The position numbers and the translations under genes are program-made. From positions 3,720,001-3,784,000 of the forward strand of contig NZ_AP028878.1 in assembly GCF_036511935.1 (NCBI RefSeq): 64,000 bases of DNA, read 5' to 3'. The notes below the pieces were generated by a model, which saw only the letters and a program-made list of their open reading frames with translations, had not been told where the DNA came from and did no database searches. The stretch is from Marinobacter nanhaiticus D15-8W. Lineage in GTDB: Bacteria > Pseudomonadota > Gammaproteobacteria > Pseudomonadales > Oleiphilaceae. Shown one piece after another: positions 26,746 to 35,762 of this stretch (position 1 is its first letter; each line of letters starts with the position of its first letter).

Positions 26746-27774
26746 TTGAAGACAGTTTCCAGACTAGCCGCCTGTATTGCGCCGTTCGCGGCAACCATCG
26801 CCAATGCCCAGCCCGTCCAACCAGCCTCCCTACAACTCGAATTTGCCAACGACATCATTGTCGGGTCGGACAACCAGTTCACCAATGGCCTGGCCGTGCA
26901 TCACAATTCGAGAACCTTTGCCAGGCTGGAAGACACCGGTGGAACGCTGGCTTTCGGCAAATTTCTCGCCGTCCCTTTCTTGCCGGAATCACCGGGGCTG
27001 ACCTACCGCGAGACCTGGGTATTCGGCCAGAGCATCCAGACGCCAGCAGCCATCGAGGACGAGGACCTTATCCTTAACGATGTGCCTTATGCGGGCGGGC
27101 TGGCCTGGTCCAACAGCTTCTATACGTTCGACAATGAACGCTTCTTTGGTTTCCAGTGGCTGTTTGGGATCGTCGGTGAACAAGCCGGTGCGAAAGAGGT
27201 GCAACGTGGCGCCCACGCAATCCTTGGCGGTGACAATCCGGAAGGATGGGATAACCAACTGGATACCGAGCCACTGCTGAACCTCTATTACAGCGCCAAG
27301 TACAAGCTGTTCGATGCGGACTGGATCGACCTGAGCGTTGCCGGGGACGTCGCGGCGGGTAACCTGATGACCTTTGCCCAGGCTGGGCTCGAGTTGCGGT
27401 TTGGCGACACGCCCGGTGGTTTCACCTACATTCCCGACCCCATAGGCCGAGGCATGGATTACGACGCCACCCTCCGGGCTCCCTCCCAATATTACTTTTT
27501 CGGATCGGCAGTATTACGTGCAACCTCCATGCCCTGGTCGATGGCTACCCGTGGCAACCTGCTGGTGGACGATAATCCCTGGACAGAGAACAACACCATC
27601 GACCCGGAAACCAATACGGCCCAGCTCATCCTTGGCCTGCACTACCTGGCGCCCACTTGGGGCGCGCACCTGACCCTGTGGTTATCCTCCGACTCGGTGG
27701 ACAAGGACGGACTTGCTTCGAGCGAGGATCCACGCAACAGCTTTGGCTCGCTCTTGGTGGAATATCGTTTCTAG
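26746..27774 (+). CDS. lpxR: Lipid A deacylase LpxR-family outer-membrane protein
   Basis: 342 residues starting at a TTG (26746) that is supported by CAGGGAA seven bases upstream and by a clean signal peptide (LAACIAPFAATIANA). The mature N-terminus LEFANDIIVGSDNQFTNG matches the DUF2219/LpxR barrel start, with the Asn-Asp pair that forms part of the active site in Salmonella LpxR; the protein ends with an aromatic (…LLVEYRF), as outer-membrane barrels do. LpxR removes the 3'-acyloxyacyl group from lipid A and changes immune recognition and envelope properties. It is a single gene. Enzymatic activity should be tested, since many DUF2219 proteins are uncharacterised. Confidence 0.85.
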   Translation: MKTVSRLAACIAPFAATIANAQPVQPASLQLEFANDIIVGSDNQFTNGLAVHHNSRTFARLEDTGGTLAFGKFLAVPFLPESPGLTYRETWVFGQSIQTPAAIEDEDLILNDVPYAGGLAWSNSFYTFDNERFFGFQWLFGIVGEQAGAKEVQRGAHAILGGDNPEGWDNQLDTEPLLNLYYSAKYKLFDADWIDLSVAGDVAAGNLMTFAQAGLELRFGDTPGGFTYIPDPIGRGMDYDATLRAPSQYYFFGSAVLRATSMPWSMATRGNLLVDDNPWTENNTIDPETNTAQLILGLHYLAPTWGAHLTLWLSSDSVDKDGLASSEDPRNSFGSLLVEYRF

Positions 27775-27783
27775 ATCTCCTGG

Positions 27784-28206
27784 CTACTCACCCTGGATCG
27801 TCGCAACGATTCGCCGGCCACCGCCGTGATCCCTGTGCTCACACAGAAAAATCCCCTGCCAGGTCCCGAGCACAGGCTGACCGTCGCGAATGGGCAATGA
27901 CAGCGACGGCCCGATCAGCACGCTCTTGATATGGGCGGGCATGTCGTCCGGGCCTTCCAACGTGTGCTCATAGTGGGGCGCGTTTTCCGGCACCATCACG
28001 TTGAAGTGACGTTCGAGATCGCCACGCACATCCGGGTCGGCATTCTCGTTCACGGCCAGGGAAGCGGAGGTGTGCTGAATGAACAGATGCAGCAGACCAA
28101 TGCGGATGTCTGCCAATTTCGGTAGCTGTTCGAGGACTTCCCCCGTCACCAGGTGAAAGCCCCTGGACCGGGGTTTGAGTCTTATTTCCTGCTGATGCCA
28201 GGTCAT
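27784..28206 (-). CDS. yjbQ: YjbQ-family protein (UPF0047, secondary thiamine-phosphate synthase type)
   Basis: 140 residues, the normal size for this family. Conserved stretches include GLLHLFIQHTSASLAVNENADPDVR (given here only by its core, HTSASL and NENADPDV), a DLERHFN loop, and the C-terminal GTWQGIFLCEHRDHGG motif. E. coli YjbQ has weak thiamine-phosphate synthase activity, but the true role is unknown. It ends 9 bases from the end of lpxR, convergent, with no hairpin between. Confidence 0.9.
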   Translation of the reverse strand: MTWHQQEIRLKPRSRGFHLVTGEVLEQLPKLADIRIGLLHLFIQHTSASLAVNENADPDVRGDLERHFNVMVPENAPHYEHTLEGPDDMPAHIKSVLIGPSLSLPIRDGQPVLGTWQGIFLCEHRDHGGGRRIVATIQGE

Positions 28207-28454
28207 TTTCGTCTCCTATTCAGCATCCTGATTCACCGCCCCGTTGGACATTGCATCACCCTGCCCCAACCCATGTGTTGGACAGGCATGGCAAGCGTTG
28301 CCATTATTAAGACGTACGAAGCCTCCGGATGCGCCCTAAACAACGACACTTCAGAGTACATCCAGAGTCTTCCCGGGGCGACTTTCCACGTATTGGACAG
28401 ATTCGTGTGTGCTTTTTTTGCCAACGGTGATTGAACGGGCTGTAACGACCACTC
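28207..28454. other. Intergenic region, no supported gene
   Basis: 248 bp between the divergent yjbQ and GGDEF/EAL genes. Open frames on both strands exist but have low-complexity, unfamily-like translations and no ribosome-binding sites. Promoters for both flanking genes must lie here. Confidence 0.4.
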
Positions 28455-30305
28455 ATGTCCCAGAACAAGACGTTTATCGAGTTTCACGAAGCCCTGCTGA
28501 AACTGAGTCATAACCCTGACTTTATCAACGAGAACCGCAGCAGGAAACTGGCGTCGCTAAGTGCCCTGGCGGGTCGCCTGCTGCAGGTAGACCGGGTCGG
28601 CATTTGGCAAATGAATGTCGGGCAGGACCGCATCGATAGCGAAGTCCTGTACCTGCTCGATAAGGGGCACGACTATCGACCGCTTTCCCTGGTCAAGGCG
28701 GACAACCCCGCCTACTTCAAGGCCCTCGCCACCGCGCGGGTAATCGACGCTGGTGATGCCCTGCACGACCCCCGGACCACCCGTTTCAACGAATCCTATT
28801 TCCAGCCGATGGGCATCCACTCCTTGCTTGATGCCCCCGTATTCGATGGTGGACGGCTAAGCGGCGCTATCTGCCTGGAGTCCCTGAGACGAAGGACTTG
28901 GACTCTGCCGGAGATTTCCTTCGCGACCGCAATCGCCGACACCGTCAGCCTGATCAATACCCATGAAGCGTGGATACGCTCGCAGCAACAGCTCGACTAC
29001 GTTACCCACTACGACAGCCTGACAGGCCTTCCGAACCTGCAATCATTCCGCGAGCGGCTGCAGAATCTGATCCAGAAGATGCGCCAACGCGAGAACGATG
29101 GCTTCACCATGATCTGGATCGACCTGGACCGGCTCAAAGCGATCAACGACGGTATGGGTGCCGCCGGCGGAAACCGGGTGATTGCCGAAATCGCCAACCG
29201 CCTGCGCGGCCTTTACCTGCCGGGTCGTGACAAACTGGCCCGAATCGGCGGCGACGAATTCGCCATGCTGGTTCGCGATCACGAGCAGCACCATCATCTG
29301 GGTGACCTGATCCAGCAGATCCAGCACTGCATCAGCGACCCGATGACGATCGACGACCAGACCCTGCGCATGACGGCCAGCATCGGTATCTGCCGCTATC
29401 CGGAGGACGGCAGGGATTGTGAGTCGCTGCTACGTAGCGGCGAAGCGGCCATGTACCACGCCAAGGAGAGCGGCCGGGCGCAGATGCAGGCGTTCCGCCC
29501 CGACATCCATTCTACCGCCCGCTCACGCTTCGTATTGGAGAGCGAGCTGCGCCACGCCATCCAGCACAACCAGCTTGAGGTGTACTACCAGCCTATCGTC
29601 GAACCGCATAACGGCGAGATCGTCAGCAACGAGGCGCTGGTGCGCTGGAACCATCCGGTGCGCGGCTGGATGTCACCGATCGAGTTCCTCGACGTGGCCC
29701 GCAATGCCGGGCTGATGCAGGACCTGGGCATGTCGGTATTGCGCCGGGTCTGCAAGGATAGGAGCGAAGCCAAGCGCCAAGGCATCGTGATGTCCACAAC
29801 CGCCATCAACCTGTCCTCCGAGCAGGTAATGGACGCCCGCCTGCCCCTGCGCATCCAGGACATACTGGATGAATACGGCCTGAGCGGTGACCAGCTGGAG
29901 TTCGAGGTGACCGAGGATGCCATCAAGGGCGATTCGAAGAGCCTGCAGGCGACGCTGAACGAGCTGGTCAACCTCGGCTCACGACTGTCTATCGACGACT
30001 TCGGCACCGGCTATTCGTCGTTGTCACGACTCAAGCACCTGCCCTTCTCCAAGCTCAAGATAGACCGCTCGTTTATTCGCGAAATCCCCGGCGATGCGGA
30101 TGACTGTGCGATCACCCTCTCCATTCTGGGCCTGGCCCGCGGTTTGGGTATGCGAGTAGTGGCTGAAGGGGTGGAAACCGAGGAACAGCGCCAATGGCTG
30201 ACCGAACAGGGCTGCGATCTCCTGCAGGGTTACCTGTTCAGCAAACCGGTCCCTATCGCTACACTGCTGTCGTATGACGACCAGCTCCGGCAATCTGCGC
30301 TCTGA
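28455..30305 (+). CDS. GAF-GGDEF-EAL c-di-GMP enzyme
   Basis: 616 residues, cytoplasmic. A GAF-type sensor domain (about 20-170, VDRVGIWQMN … HSLLDAPVFDGGRLSGAICLE region), a GGDEF domain with an intact GGDEF (about 185-345) and an EAL domain with EALVRW, a glutamate in FEVTEDA, DDFGTGYSS and the KIDRSFI lysine (about 365-610). Both active sites look intact, so it may make or degrade c-di-GMP; there is no RxxD inhibitory site before GGDEF. Phosphodiesterase activity is the better bet, with GGDEF as an effector or regulatory part; this is inference. It lies 60 bases upstream of the GNAT gene on the same strand. Confidence 0.92.
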   Translation: MSQNKTFIEFHEALLKLSHNPDFINENRSRKLASLSALAGRLLQVDRVGIWQMNVGQDRIDSEVLYLLDKGHDYRPLSLVKADNPAYFKALATARVIDAGDALHDPRTTRFNESYFQPMGIHSLLDAPVFDGGRLSGAICLESLRRRTWTLPEISFATAIADTVSLINTHEAWIRSQQQLDYVTHYDSLTGLPNLQSFRERLQNLIQKMRQRENDGFTMIWIDLDRLKAINDGMGAAGGNRVIAEIANRLRGLYLPGRDKLARIGGDEFAMLVRDHEQHHHLGDLIQQIQHCISDPMTIDDQTLRMTASIGICRYPEDGRDCESLLRSGEAAMYHAKESGRAQMQAFRPDIHSTARSRFVLESELRHAIQHNQLEVYYQPIVEPHNGEIVSNEALVRWNHPVRGWMSPIEFLDVARNAGLMQDLGMSVLRRVCKDRSEAKRQGIVMSTTAINLSSEQVMDARLPLRIQDILDEYGLSGDQLEFEVTEDAIKGDSKSLQATLNELVNLGSRLSIDDFGTGYSSLSRLKHLPFSKLKIDRSFIREIPGDADDCAITLSILGLARGLGMRVVAEGVETEEQRQWLTEQGCDLLQGYLFSKPVPIATLLSYDDQLRQSAL

Positions 30306-30365
30306 GTCCGCCGCGACAAGTCCGGTCACCGTCTTCAATCCAATCAGATACCAAAAGGAAACACC

Positions 30366-30953
30366 ATGCCCGTTTCCCTCGAAAAACTGCAGGGAAAGGA
30401 CCTGCTGTCCCATCTCGATGCCTTGGCGGACCTGCGCATGAACGTGTTCCGGGATTTCCCCTACCTTTACGACGGTAGTCAGGCCTATGAGCGGGACTAC
30501 CTGCGGACCTATGCCACATCTCCGGACTCGATCTGCATCATTGCGCAGGAGGATAAGGCTATCGTCGGGGCCTCGACGGCAATCCCCATGGCCGACGAAA
30601 CCGACGCCTTCCGCCAGCCGTTCGTTGATGCCGGCTGGGATCCGGACGATATTTTCTACTACGGCGAGTCCGTCCTGCTGCCCGACTACCGGGGCAAAGG
30701 GATCGGTGTCGCCTTCTTTGATCGCCGCGAGGAACATGCGCGCCAACAGGGCTATCGCTATGCTGTATTTTGCGCGGTAGTACGTCCGGACGACCATCCC
30801 GCCCGGCCCAAGGACTACGAGTCGCTGGACCGGTTCTGGCATCACCGGGGCTACCAACCGATCGCAGGCCTTGAAACACACTATGCCTGGACGGATATAG
30901 GAGGCAGCAAAGAAACCGAAAAGCCCATGCAATTCTGGTTCAAGGCGCTCTAG
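30366..30953 (+). CDS. GNAT-family N-acetyltransferase
   Basis: 195 residues with AAGGAA before the ATG. The acetyl-CoA loop is visible as VLLPDYRGKGIGVAFFDRREEHAR (core RGKGIG at about residue 121), preceded by the central beta strands (ICIIAQEDKAIVGAS) and followed by YRYAVFCAVVRP. It transfers an acetyl group to an unknown amine. The C-terminal RFWHHRGYQP stretch is typical of small-molecule acetyltransferases. It may be co-transcribed with the upstream c-di-GMP gene; the following ABC importer has its own leader of about 100 bp. Confidence 0.88.
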   Translation: MPVSLEKLQGKDLLSHLDALADLRMNVFRDFPYLYDGSQAYERDYLRTYATSPDSICIIAQEDKAIVGASTAIPMADETDAFRQPFVDAGWDPDDIFYYGESVLLPDYRGKGIGVAFFDRREEHARQQGYRYAVFCAVVRPDDHPARPKDYESLDRFWHHRGYQPIAGLETHYAWTDIGGSKETEKPMQFWFKAL

Positions 30954-31056
30954 AGCCCGGCTTGTTTGGTACACAGGTCAACGCATTAACCAAACGGGAC
31001 ACTAACCGGGACAACCGTTCCGGGCCGGGCGTTCCGTCCATCGAAGGGAGACGACT

Positions 31057-31818
31057 ATGAAAGCCCTGCTATTGAGTGTGATCACGGCCTTATCAATGGC
31101 TATCAGCCCGCTGGCCCTGGCCCAGGACAACAGCGACCCACTGGATGTGGGTATGTCCGGCCGCTATTTCCCGTTCACGTTTGTCGAGAAGGACCAACTC
31201 AAGGGGTTCGAAGTCGATGTGATGAACGCCATCGCAAAAGAGCTGGGACGGGAAGTGAACTATCACACCGCCGCTTTCTCCGGCCTGTTTGGTATGCTTG
31301 AGTCCGGCCGCATCGATACGGTCGCCAACCAGATCACCATTACCGAGGATCGCCAGGCGAAGTACGTTTTCACCCAACCCTACGTCTATGACGGGGCTCA
31401 GGTGGTGACCAAACAAGGCAACGACGAAATCGAAAGCGTCGAGGACCTCAAGGGCAAGACGGTGGCGGTGAATCTCGGCTCAAACTTCGAGGCCTTGCTG
31501 CGCGAGCTGCCCTACGCCGACGAAATCGACATCCGCACCTACGAGAGCAATCTGGAGCAGGACACGGCCCTTGGGCGTGTAGATGCGTTCGTGATGGACC
31601 GGATCAGCGCCAGCCAGATCATCAAGGATAAACCACTACCACTGGAACTGGCCGGCCCAACCTTCTCCACGATCCGCAACGCCTACCCGTTCCCGGATAC
31701 CGAAGAAGGACGTGCGCTGCGCGACAAGTTCGACGCGGCTATCGACAAACTGCATAAAGACGGCACATTGAAGAAAATTTCCGAATCCTGGTTCGGGACC
31801 GATATCACACAACCCTGA
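31057..31818 (+). CDS. Amino-acid ABC transporter, substrate-binding protein
   Basis: 253 residues with a signal peptide (LLLSVITALSMAISPLALA) and a family 3 solute-binding fold: VGMSGRYFPFTFVEKDQLKGFEVDV near the start (core GRYFPFTF), IDTVANQITIT, LKGKTVAVNLGSNFEAL and ending LKKISESWFG. Proteins of this type, with permease and ATPase following directly, import polar amino acids; the spacing and hinge motifs resemble cystine/cysteine-type binding proteins, but the ligand is not certain. GGAG lies just before the ATG. First gene of a three-gene operon; 14 bases separate it from the permease. Confidence 0.9.
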   Translation: MKALLLSVITALSMAISPLALAQDNSDPLDVGMSGRYFPFTFVEKDQLKGFEVDVMNAIAKELGREVNYHTAAFSGLFGMLESGRIDTVANQITITEDRQAKYVFTQPYVYDGAQVVTKQGNDEIESVEDLKGKTVAVNLGSNFEALLRELPYADEIDIRTYESNLEQDTALGRVDAFVMDRISASQIIKDKPLPLELAGPTFSTIRNAYPFPDTEEGRALRDKFDAAIDKLHKDGTLKKISESWFGTDITQP

Positions 31819-31832
31819 ACCGGGATTTCTCC

Positions 31833-32507
31833 ATGCAGGTTCTCGACGTCACCTATATGCTGGAGCTGGTCCCCATCCTGCTCCAGTATCTCCCCCTGAC
31901 CCTGGAAATGGCCACGCTGGGTATGATCCTGGCGTTGGTGCTCGCCTGCCTGCTGGCCGTGGTCAGGGTTCTGAAGATCCCGGTCCTCAACCGCTTCACC
32001 ATCCTGTTCATCTCCTTCTTTCGCGGAACGCCGCTGCTGGTGCAGCTATTCCTGTTCTACTACGGGCTACCGCAGATCTTCAGTTCGCTGACAGCCATCG
32101 ACGGCATCACCGCCACCATCATGGGGCTAACGATGCACTTTTCCGCCTATATGGCGGAATCCATCCGTGCTGCCATCGTCGGCGTGGATCGCAGCCAGAC
32201 CGAGGCCGCACTGTCCATCGGTATGACCAACGCCCAGTTGATGCGGCGGATTATCCTGCCCCAGGCTACCCGCATCGCCGTACCGACGCTGATGAACTAC
32301 TTCATCGACATGATCAAGGCGACGTCCCTGGCCTTCACTCTAGGGGTCACCGAACTGATGGGCGCCACCCAAAAGGAAGCGGCCGGCAGCTTCCTCTATT
32401 TCGAGGCGTTTATCGTTGCGGCGGTGATGTACTGGATCGTCGTCGAGGCGCTGGCCTGGCTTCAGCGTTACCTGGAATTCCGACTCAACAAGGCCTATAG
32501 CCGATGA
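31833..32507 (+). CDS. Amino-acid ABC transporter, permease
   Basis: 224 residues with about five membrane helices (MATLGMILALVLACLLAVV, FTILFISFFRGTPLLVQLFL) and the EAA loop EAALSIGMTNAQLMRRIILPQA that docks the ATPase (core EAALSIGM). HisM/GlnP-type permease for a polar amino acid importer; one gene suggests a homodimer. It overlaps the ATPase start by 4 bases (ATGA), so the two are translationally coupled. Confidence 0.93.
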   Translation: MQVLDVTYMLELVPILLQYLPLTLEMATLGMILALVLACLLAVVRVLKIPVLNRFTILFISFFRGTPLLVQLFLFYYGLPQIFSSLTAIDGITATIMGLTMHFSAYMAESIRAAIVGVDRSQTEAALSIGMTNAQLMRRIILPQATRIAVPTLMNYFIDMIKATSLAFTLGVTELMGATQKEAAGSFLYFEAFIVAAVMYWIVVEALAWLQRYLEFRLNKAYSR

Positions 32508-33250
32508 TCAAGCTCAAGGGACTGCGCAAGAAATTCAAGGACCAGTACGTGCTCAACGGCATCGACCTGGACATTGAGCAGGGCGAGATCGTGGTGATCA
32601 TTGGCCCTTCCGGTACCGGCAAGTCCACCCTGCTGCGGTGCGTCAACTTTCTCGAGCAGCCCACCGAGGGGGAGATAACCGTCGGCGACCTGACCGTGGA
32701 TTTCTGCAAGGCAAGCAAGAAAGACATCCTGGAACTGCGTCGCCGCACGGCCTTCGTGTTCCAGAACTATGCCCTGTTCGCCAACAAGAGCGCTCTGGAC
32801 AATATCGCCGAACGGCTGATCGTGGTGGACCGCTGGCCCAAGCAGAAGGCCCATGACAAGGCGCGGGAAATCCTCAAGCGAATCGGTATGGAGGAAAAGG
32901 CCGAATCCTATCCCGCGGCCTTGTCGGGTGGCCAGCAGCAGCGGGTGGGCATTGGCCGCGCCATGGCTACCGGGGCCGAGGTCATCCTGTTCGACGAACC
33001 TACCTCGTCCCTGGACCCGGAATGGGTGGACGAGGTGCTGGCGCTGATGAAACAGCTGGCCCGCGAACGCCAGACCATGCTGGTGGTGACCCACGAGATG
33101 AGTTTCGCCCGCGACGTGGCGGACCGAGTGATCTTTATCGATGGTGGCCGGATCGTGGAACAGGGGCCGCCGTCGGAATTCTTCTCCAACCCCCAGGACC
33201 CGCGCACCCGGGATTTCCTCAAGAAAATCCTTGCCGATCAGCCTGCCTGA
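32504..33250 (+). CDS. Amino-acid ABC transporter, ATP-binding protein
   Basis: 248 residues with all ABC motifs: Walker A GPSGTGKST, Q-loop region VFQNYALF, signature LSGGQQQR, Walker B VILFDEPTSSLDPE and the H-loop VVTHEM. It powers the importer formed with the two preceding genes. The 13 final bases overlap the end of a convergent lipoprotein gene. Full-length, no oddities. Confidence 0.95.
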   Translation: MIKLKGLRKKFKDQYVLNGIDLDIEQGEIVVIIGPSGTGKSTLLRCVNFLEQPTEGEITVGDLTVDFCKASKKDILELRRRTAFVFQNYALFANKSALDNIAERLIVVDRWPKQKAHDKAREILKRIGMEEKAESYPAALSGGQQQRVGIGRAMATGAEVILFDEPTSSLDPEWVDEVLALMKQLARERQTMLVVTHEMSFARDVADRVIFIDGGRIVEQGPPSEFFSNPQDPRTRDFLKKILADQPA

Positions 33251-33687
33251 CAGGTTGCGGTAACGCGGCGAAAATCCAGTCGACGAGTAACCGTTTCGGT
33301 CTGGGTAAACGTCATGGGTGCTTCCCGAACGCTACCGATGCGGCCTCCGCCGGCACTGGGCTGGGCGATGATCACGCCTGACGGATAGGCGACAGGAACA
33401 GGCACGTTGCGGGCGAATTCCGATCGATCAAGGTGGGCCAGCTGTAACCTCGACGCTGGCAGTCCGGTTTCGGTAGCGCAGGCGGCCAGCGCGCGGGCCT
33501 CCAATTCGCTCCAGTCGTGATTCGCCTCGTCTGTATAGGTCACGATCTGCCGATCCCCATCTTTGGAGAAGGTATAGCCTACCGTCCCGTCGAAGTGACG
33601 CGGCGCACTCTGACAACCGGCAAGTGCGGCAGCGAATATCACGCCGGAGGCAAAACTAGCGCTTTTGCACAGTCGTTGTGGATTCAT
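33238..33687 (-). CDS. Small lipoprotein of unknown function
   Basis: 149 residues from ATG 33687, with GGGAGG upstream; the open frame continues far upstream only because it runs antiparallel to another gene's codons. The N-terminus is a lipoprotein signal (SFASGVIFAAALAGC, lipid cysteine C25). The body has four cysteines in all and a D/E-rich beta pattern (VGYTFSKDGDRQIVTYTDEAN) that I do not recognise. Its start lies inside the end of the upstream PhoD-like gene (32-base overlap), so it is probably translated from the same message, and its 3' end overlaps the convergent ABC gene by 13 bases. Confidence 0.7.
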   Translation of the reverse strand: MNPQRLCKSASFASGVIFAAALAGCQSAPRHFDGTVGYTFSKDGDRQIVTYTDEANHDWSELEARALAACATETGLPASRLQLAHLDRSEFARNVPVPVAYPSGVIIAQPSAGGGRIGSVREAPMTFTQTETVTRRLDFRRVTATCQAG

Positions 33688-35677
33688 CCTGGCGCCTCCC
33701 CTTCCGCAGATGCCCTCGACCAACAGCCCGATAATTGTCGTGCTCTTCCGGATCTTCCCGGCGGAAGAGGGTATCGGTATCAGTCGCGTTAAGTTGGGCG
33801 ATCTGCACGGGTCGGCCCTCATCATCGAATTGGACATACCCCATACCTGCTCCGTTCCACAGACGCTCTCCGGCGTCCCTATTTTCCGGGTACCAGGGCG
33901 ACACCCGCATGCGCCGGCGCTTGGTAAACCAGTTGAGCGGCGACCAAGGGGCGTAGAGCCAGCGGTTGAGACGATCCAGCAGGCTAAGCAGCTTGTGGGG
34001 AAACTCGTTCTTGAGCCCGCTGCTGGTGATCTGCCAAATCTTGGGGCCCGGCTTGTGACGCAGCCGCACGTCGTAGACGAAGGAATAATGGACGTCGCCG
34101 GAGAGCAGCACGAAGTTCTGCGGCGTACGTGCATGCCCGAAGATATTGAGGATGACGTTAGCCGCGCCGCGGTGCGCCATCCAGTTTTCCGCATCCACCA
34201 CCAGCGGCTTTCCGAACCAGGAGAACACGGCCTGGATGCCCTCGATCAGCTTGACCCCGAACACCGGCGTCGGTGATACGATGATCGCGGCAGATTGGTG
34301 CAGGATATCCTGCTGGAACTCGGTCAGTGCCTCCCAATCCATCAAGCCAGAAGGCTTACGCCGTCGCACCTCGCTACGCCAACGCCGGGTGCGGGTATCG
34401 AGCACGATAATCCGCGGCCGGGTATCCAGTACGAATCCCCATCGATCGAAACGCACCAAACGACTGACGAGGGCATCCTGCGTATCGGCATCCAGCTTTC
34501 CACCTTCATCCTCGGCATGCCGGGAGCGAAACAACCGCGCCGTGTCGTCCATCAGTTCCGCCAACGAGTCCGGTGCATTACCCCAGGCCTGGCACAACAG
34601 GTAAGCAATCAGGGCGTTGCCGATAATCCGGCGGGAAAACGGATGGCCGTAGACGGTTTCCTCCCAGAGTGCGGATAGGTTCCAGTCATCGGTCACGTCA
34701 TGATCGTCGAAGATCATGTAGGTCGGGACTTGGGCCAATAACCGGGCGGCCGAAGGCAATTCAGCCACAAAGCGATCGATCACCTCTTGTTCCTGGCGAT
34801 AGATAGTCTGGTGCTCGGCATCCAACTCCGGCTCGGGAAGGTCGGCAAAGCGCCAGGGTACCGGCGACCAGACGAGCATGTACATCGCCAGCACCTCCGC
34901 CAGGGAGACCGTATGGTTCTTGGCGTTGGCCGTGGAGAAGATTGGCTTACGCACGCCCCCGAAAAAGCGTTCGATCAGTGCCTCGTTGTAATGGGTCTCG
35001 GGCAGCATGTGTTCGCGGCCGTAATAGGTATCGCGATCCTGCAGCAACTCGCGGCTATCGCCGACACAGGCTTCGCTGAGGTCCTCCTGAAAAAGCCCCA
35101 GGTGCCGGATAACGCCATGAATCGCCCGTAGCGTCGGCCCGGCCACGTCGTCGGCGTAGATCTGGTCGCCAGTCAGGAGCATCAGCGAGGGCCTGTCCGT
35201 TGCCGATTGCCAGCGCTCGGAGAGCCACCGGTCAGCCCGCGCCATACCATCACGGGAAGGATGGTGCGGGCGCCGGCAGGAACCATGCAGGAGATGCGTC
35301 ACCCTGGAGCGAACGACTAGCGCGGGGCGATGCTGGCCATCGTAGAGCAGGTGCGGCGCCCAGTCGCCGATGCCCTTTCCATCAACGAGAAGGTCGTACC
35401 CGATCAGCGTCTCTTCGGGCAGGTGCCGATCGGGCTTAATGTCGAGGAAATGGATAAAGGCCCGCTCGCCAACCTGGATCAACCGGTAATCTGCTTCAGA
35501 CAAGCGTCGGTTCCAGAACGGCTCGCCGCCCTCGCCCTGGTACAAACGCAGTGCCATCTCCAGCGGGCGCGTAGCCACCAGCCAAAGCACCAGACGTTCG
35601 GTACTGGCCCGACGTAATAGTGGACCGACGAGAACCGGTTGATCGGGTGCAACTGATGGGTCACGGGGCGACTGCAA
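33656..35677 (-). CDS. PhoD-like metallophosphatase
   Basis: 673 residues. Metal-binding motifs of the PhoD/metallophos superfamily are present in order: LLTGDQIYADDVAG, YMIFDDHDVTDDW and VLLSGDVHYSF. There is no signal peptide, so it is likely cytoplasmic, unlike secreted Bacillus PhoD. A TTG at 35677 is the probable start, with AGGTGA eight bases upstream. These enzymes hydrolyse phosphodiesters or monoesters; large cytoplasmic relatives in gammaproteobacteria lack a proven substrate. A partial CTGTC…GACAG repeat just upstream is too poor to call a Pho box. It overlaps the lipoprotein gene that follows. Confidence 0.85.
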   Translation of the reverse strand: MQSPRDPSVAPDQPVLVGPLLRRASTERLVLWLVATRPLEMALRLYQGEGGEPFWNRRLSEADYRLIQVGERAFIHFLDIKPDRHLPEETLIGYDLLVDGKGIGDWAPHLLYDGQHRPALVVRSRVTHLLHGSCRRPHHPSRDGMARADRWLSERWQSATDRPSLMLLTGDQIYADDVAGPTLRAIHGVIRHLGLFQEDLSEACVGDSRELLQDRDTYYGREHMLPETHYNEALIERFFGGVRKPIFSTANAKNHTVSLAEVLAMYMLVWSPVPWRFADLPEPELDAEHQTIYRQEQEVIDRFVAELPSAARLLAQVPTYMIFDDHDVTDDWNLSALWEETVYGHPFSRRIIGNALIAYLLCQAWGNAPDSLAELMDDTARLFRSRHAEDEGGKLDADTQDALVSRLVRFDRWGFVLDTRPRIIVLDTRTRRWRSEVRRRKPSGLMDWEALTEFQQDILHQSAAIIVSPTPVFGVKLIEGIQAVFSWFGKPLVVDAENWMAHRGAANVILNIFGHARTPQNFVLLSGDVHYSFVYDVRLRHKPGPKIWQITSSGLKNEFPHKLLSLLDRLNRWLYAPWSPLNWFTKRRRMRVSPWYPENRDAGERLWNGAGMGYVQFDDEGRPVQIAQLNATDTDTLFRREDPEEHDNYRAVGRGHLRKGRRQDESTTTVQKR

Positions 35678-35762
35678 CTGTCTTCACCTCTGACAGAATT
35701 ATCGTTTCCCTAACCATAGCGGGCGGTCCGCCGCGCGAACAGTGCCGGCAATGACGATTTTT

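Noticed and set aside
28153-28434. Plus-strand open frame of 93 codons between yjbQ and the GGDEF/EAL gene
   Set aside because: It overlaps yjbQ, has no ribosome-binding site and its translation looks like no family; a similar frame exists on the other strand.
33688-34194. Extension of the small lipoprotein frame to 318 codons
   Set aside because: The extra part is the PhoD-like gene read in another frame; the lipoprotein signal and ribosome-binding site place the start at 33687.
35678-35762. Pho box before the PhoD-like gene
   Set aside because: Only one CTGTC and an inverted GACAG are present; the tandem 7-bp repeats with correct spacing are missing.
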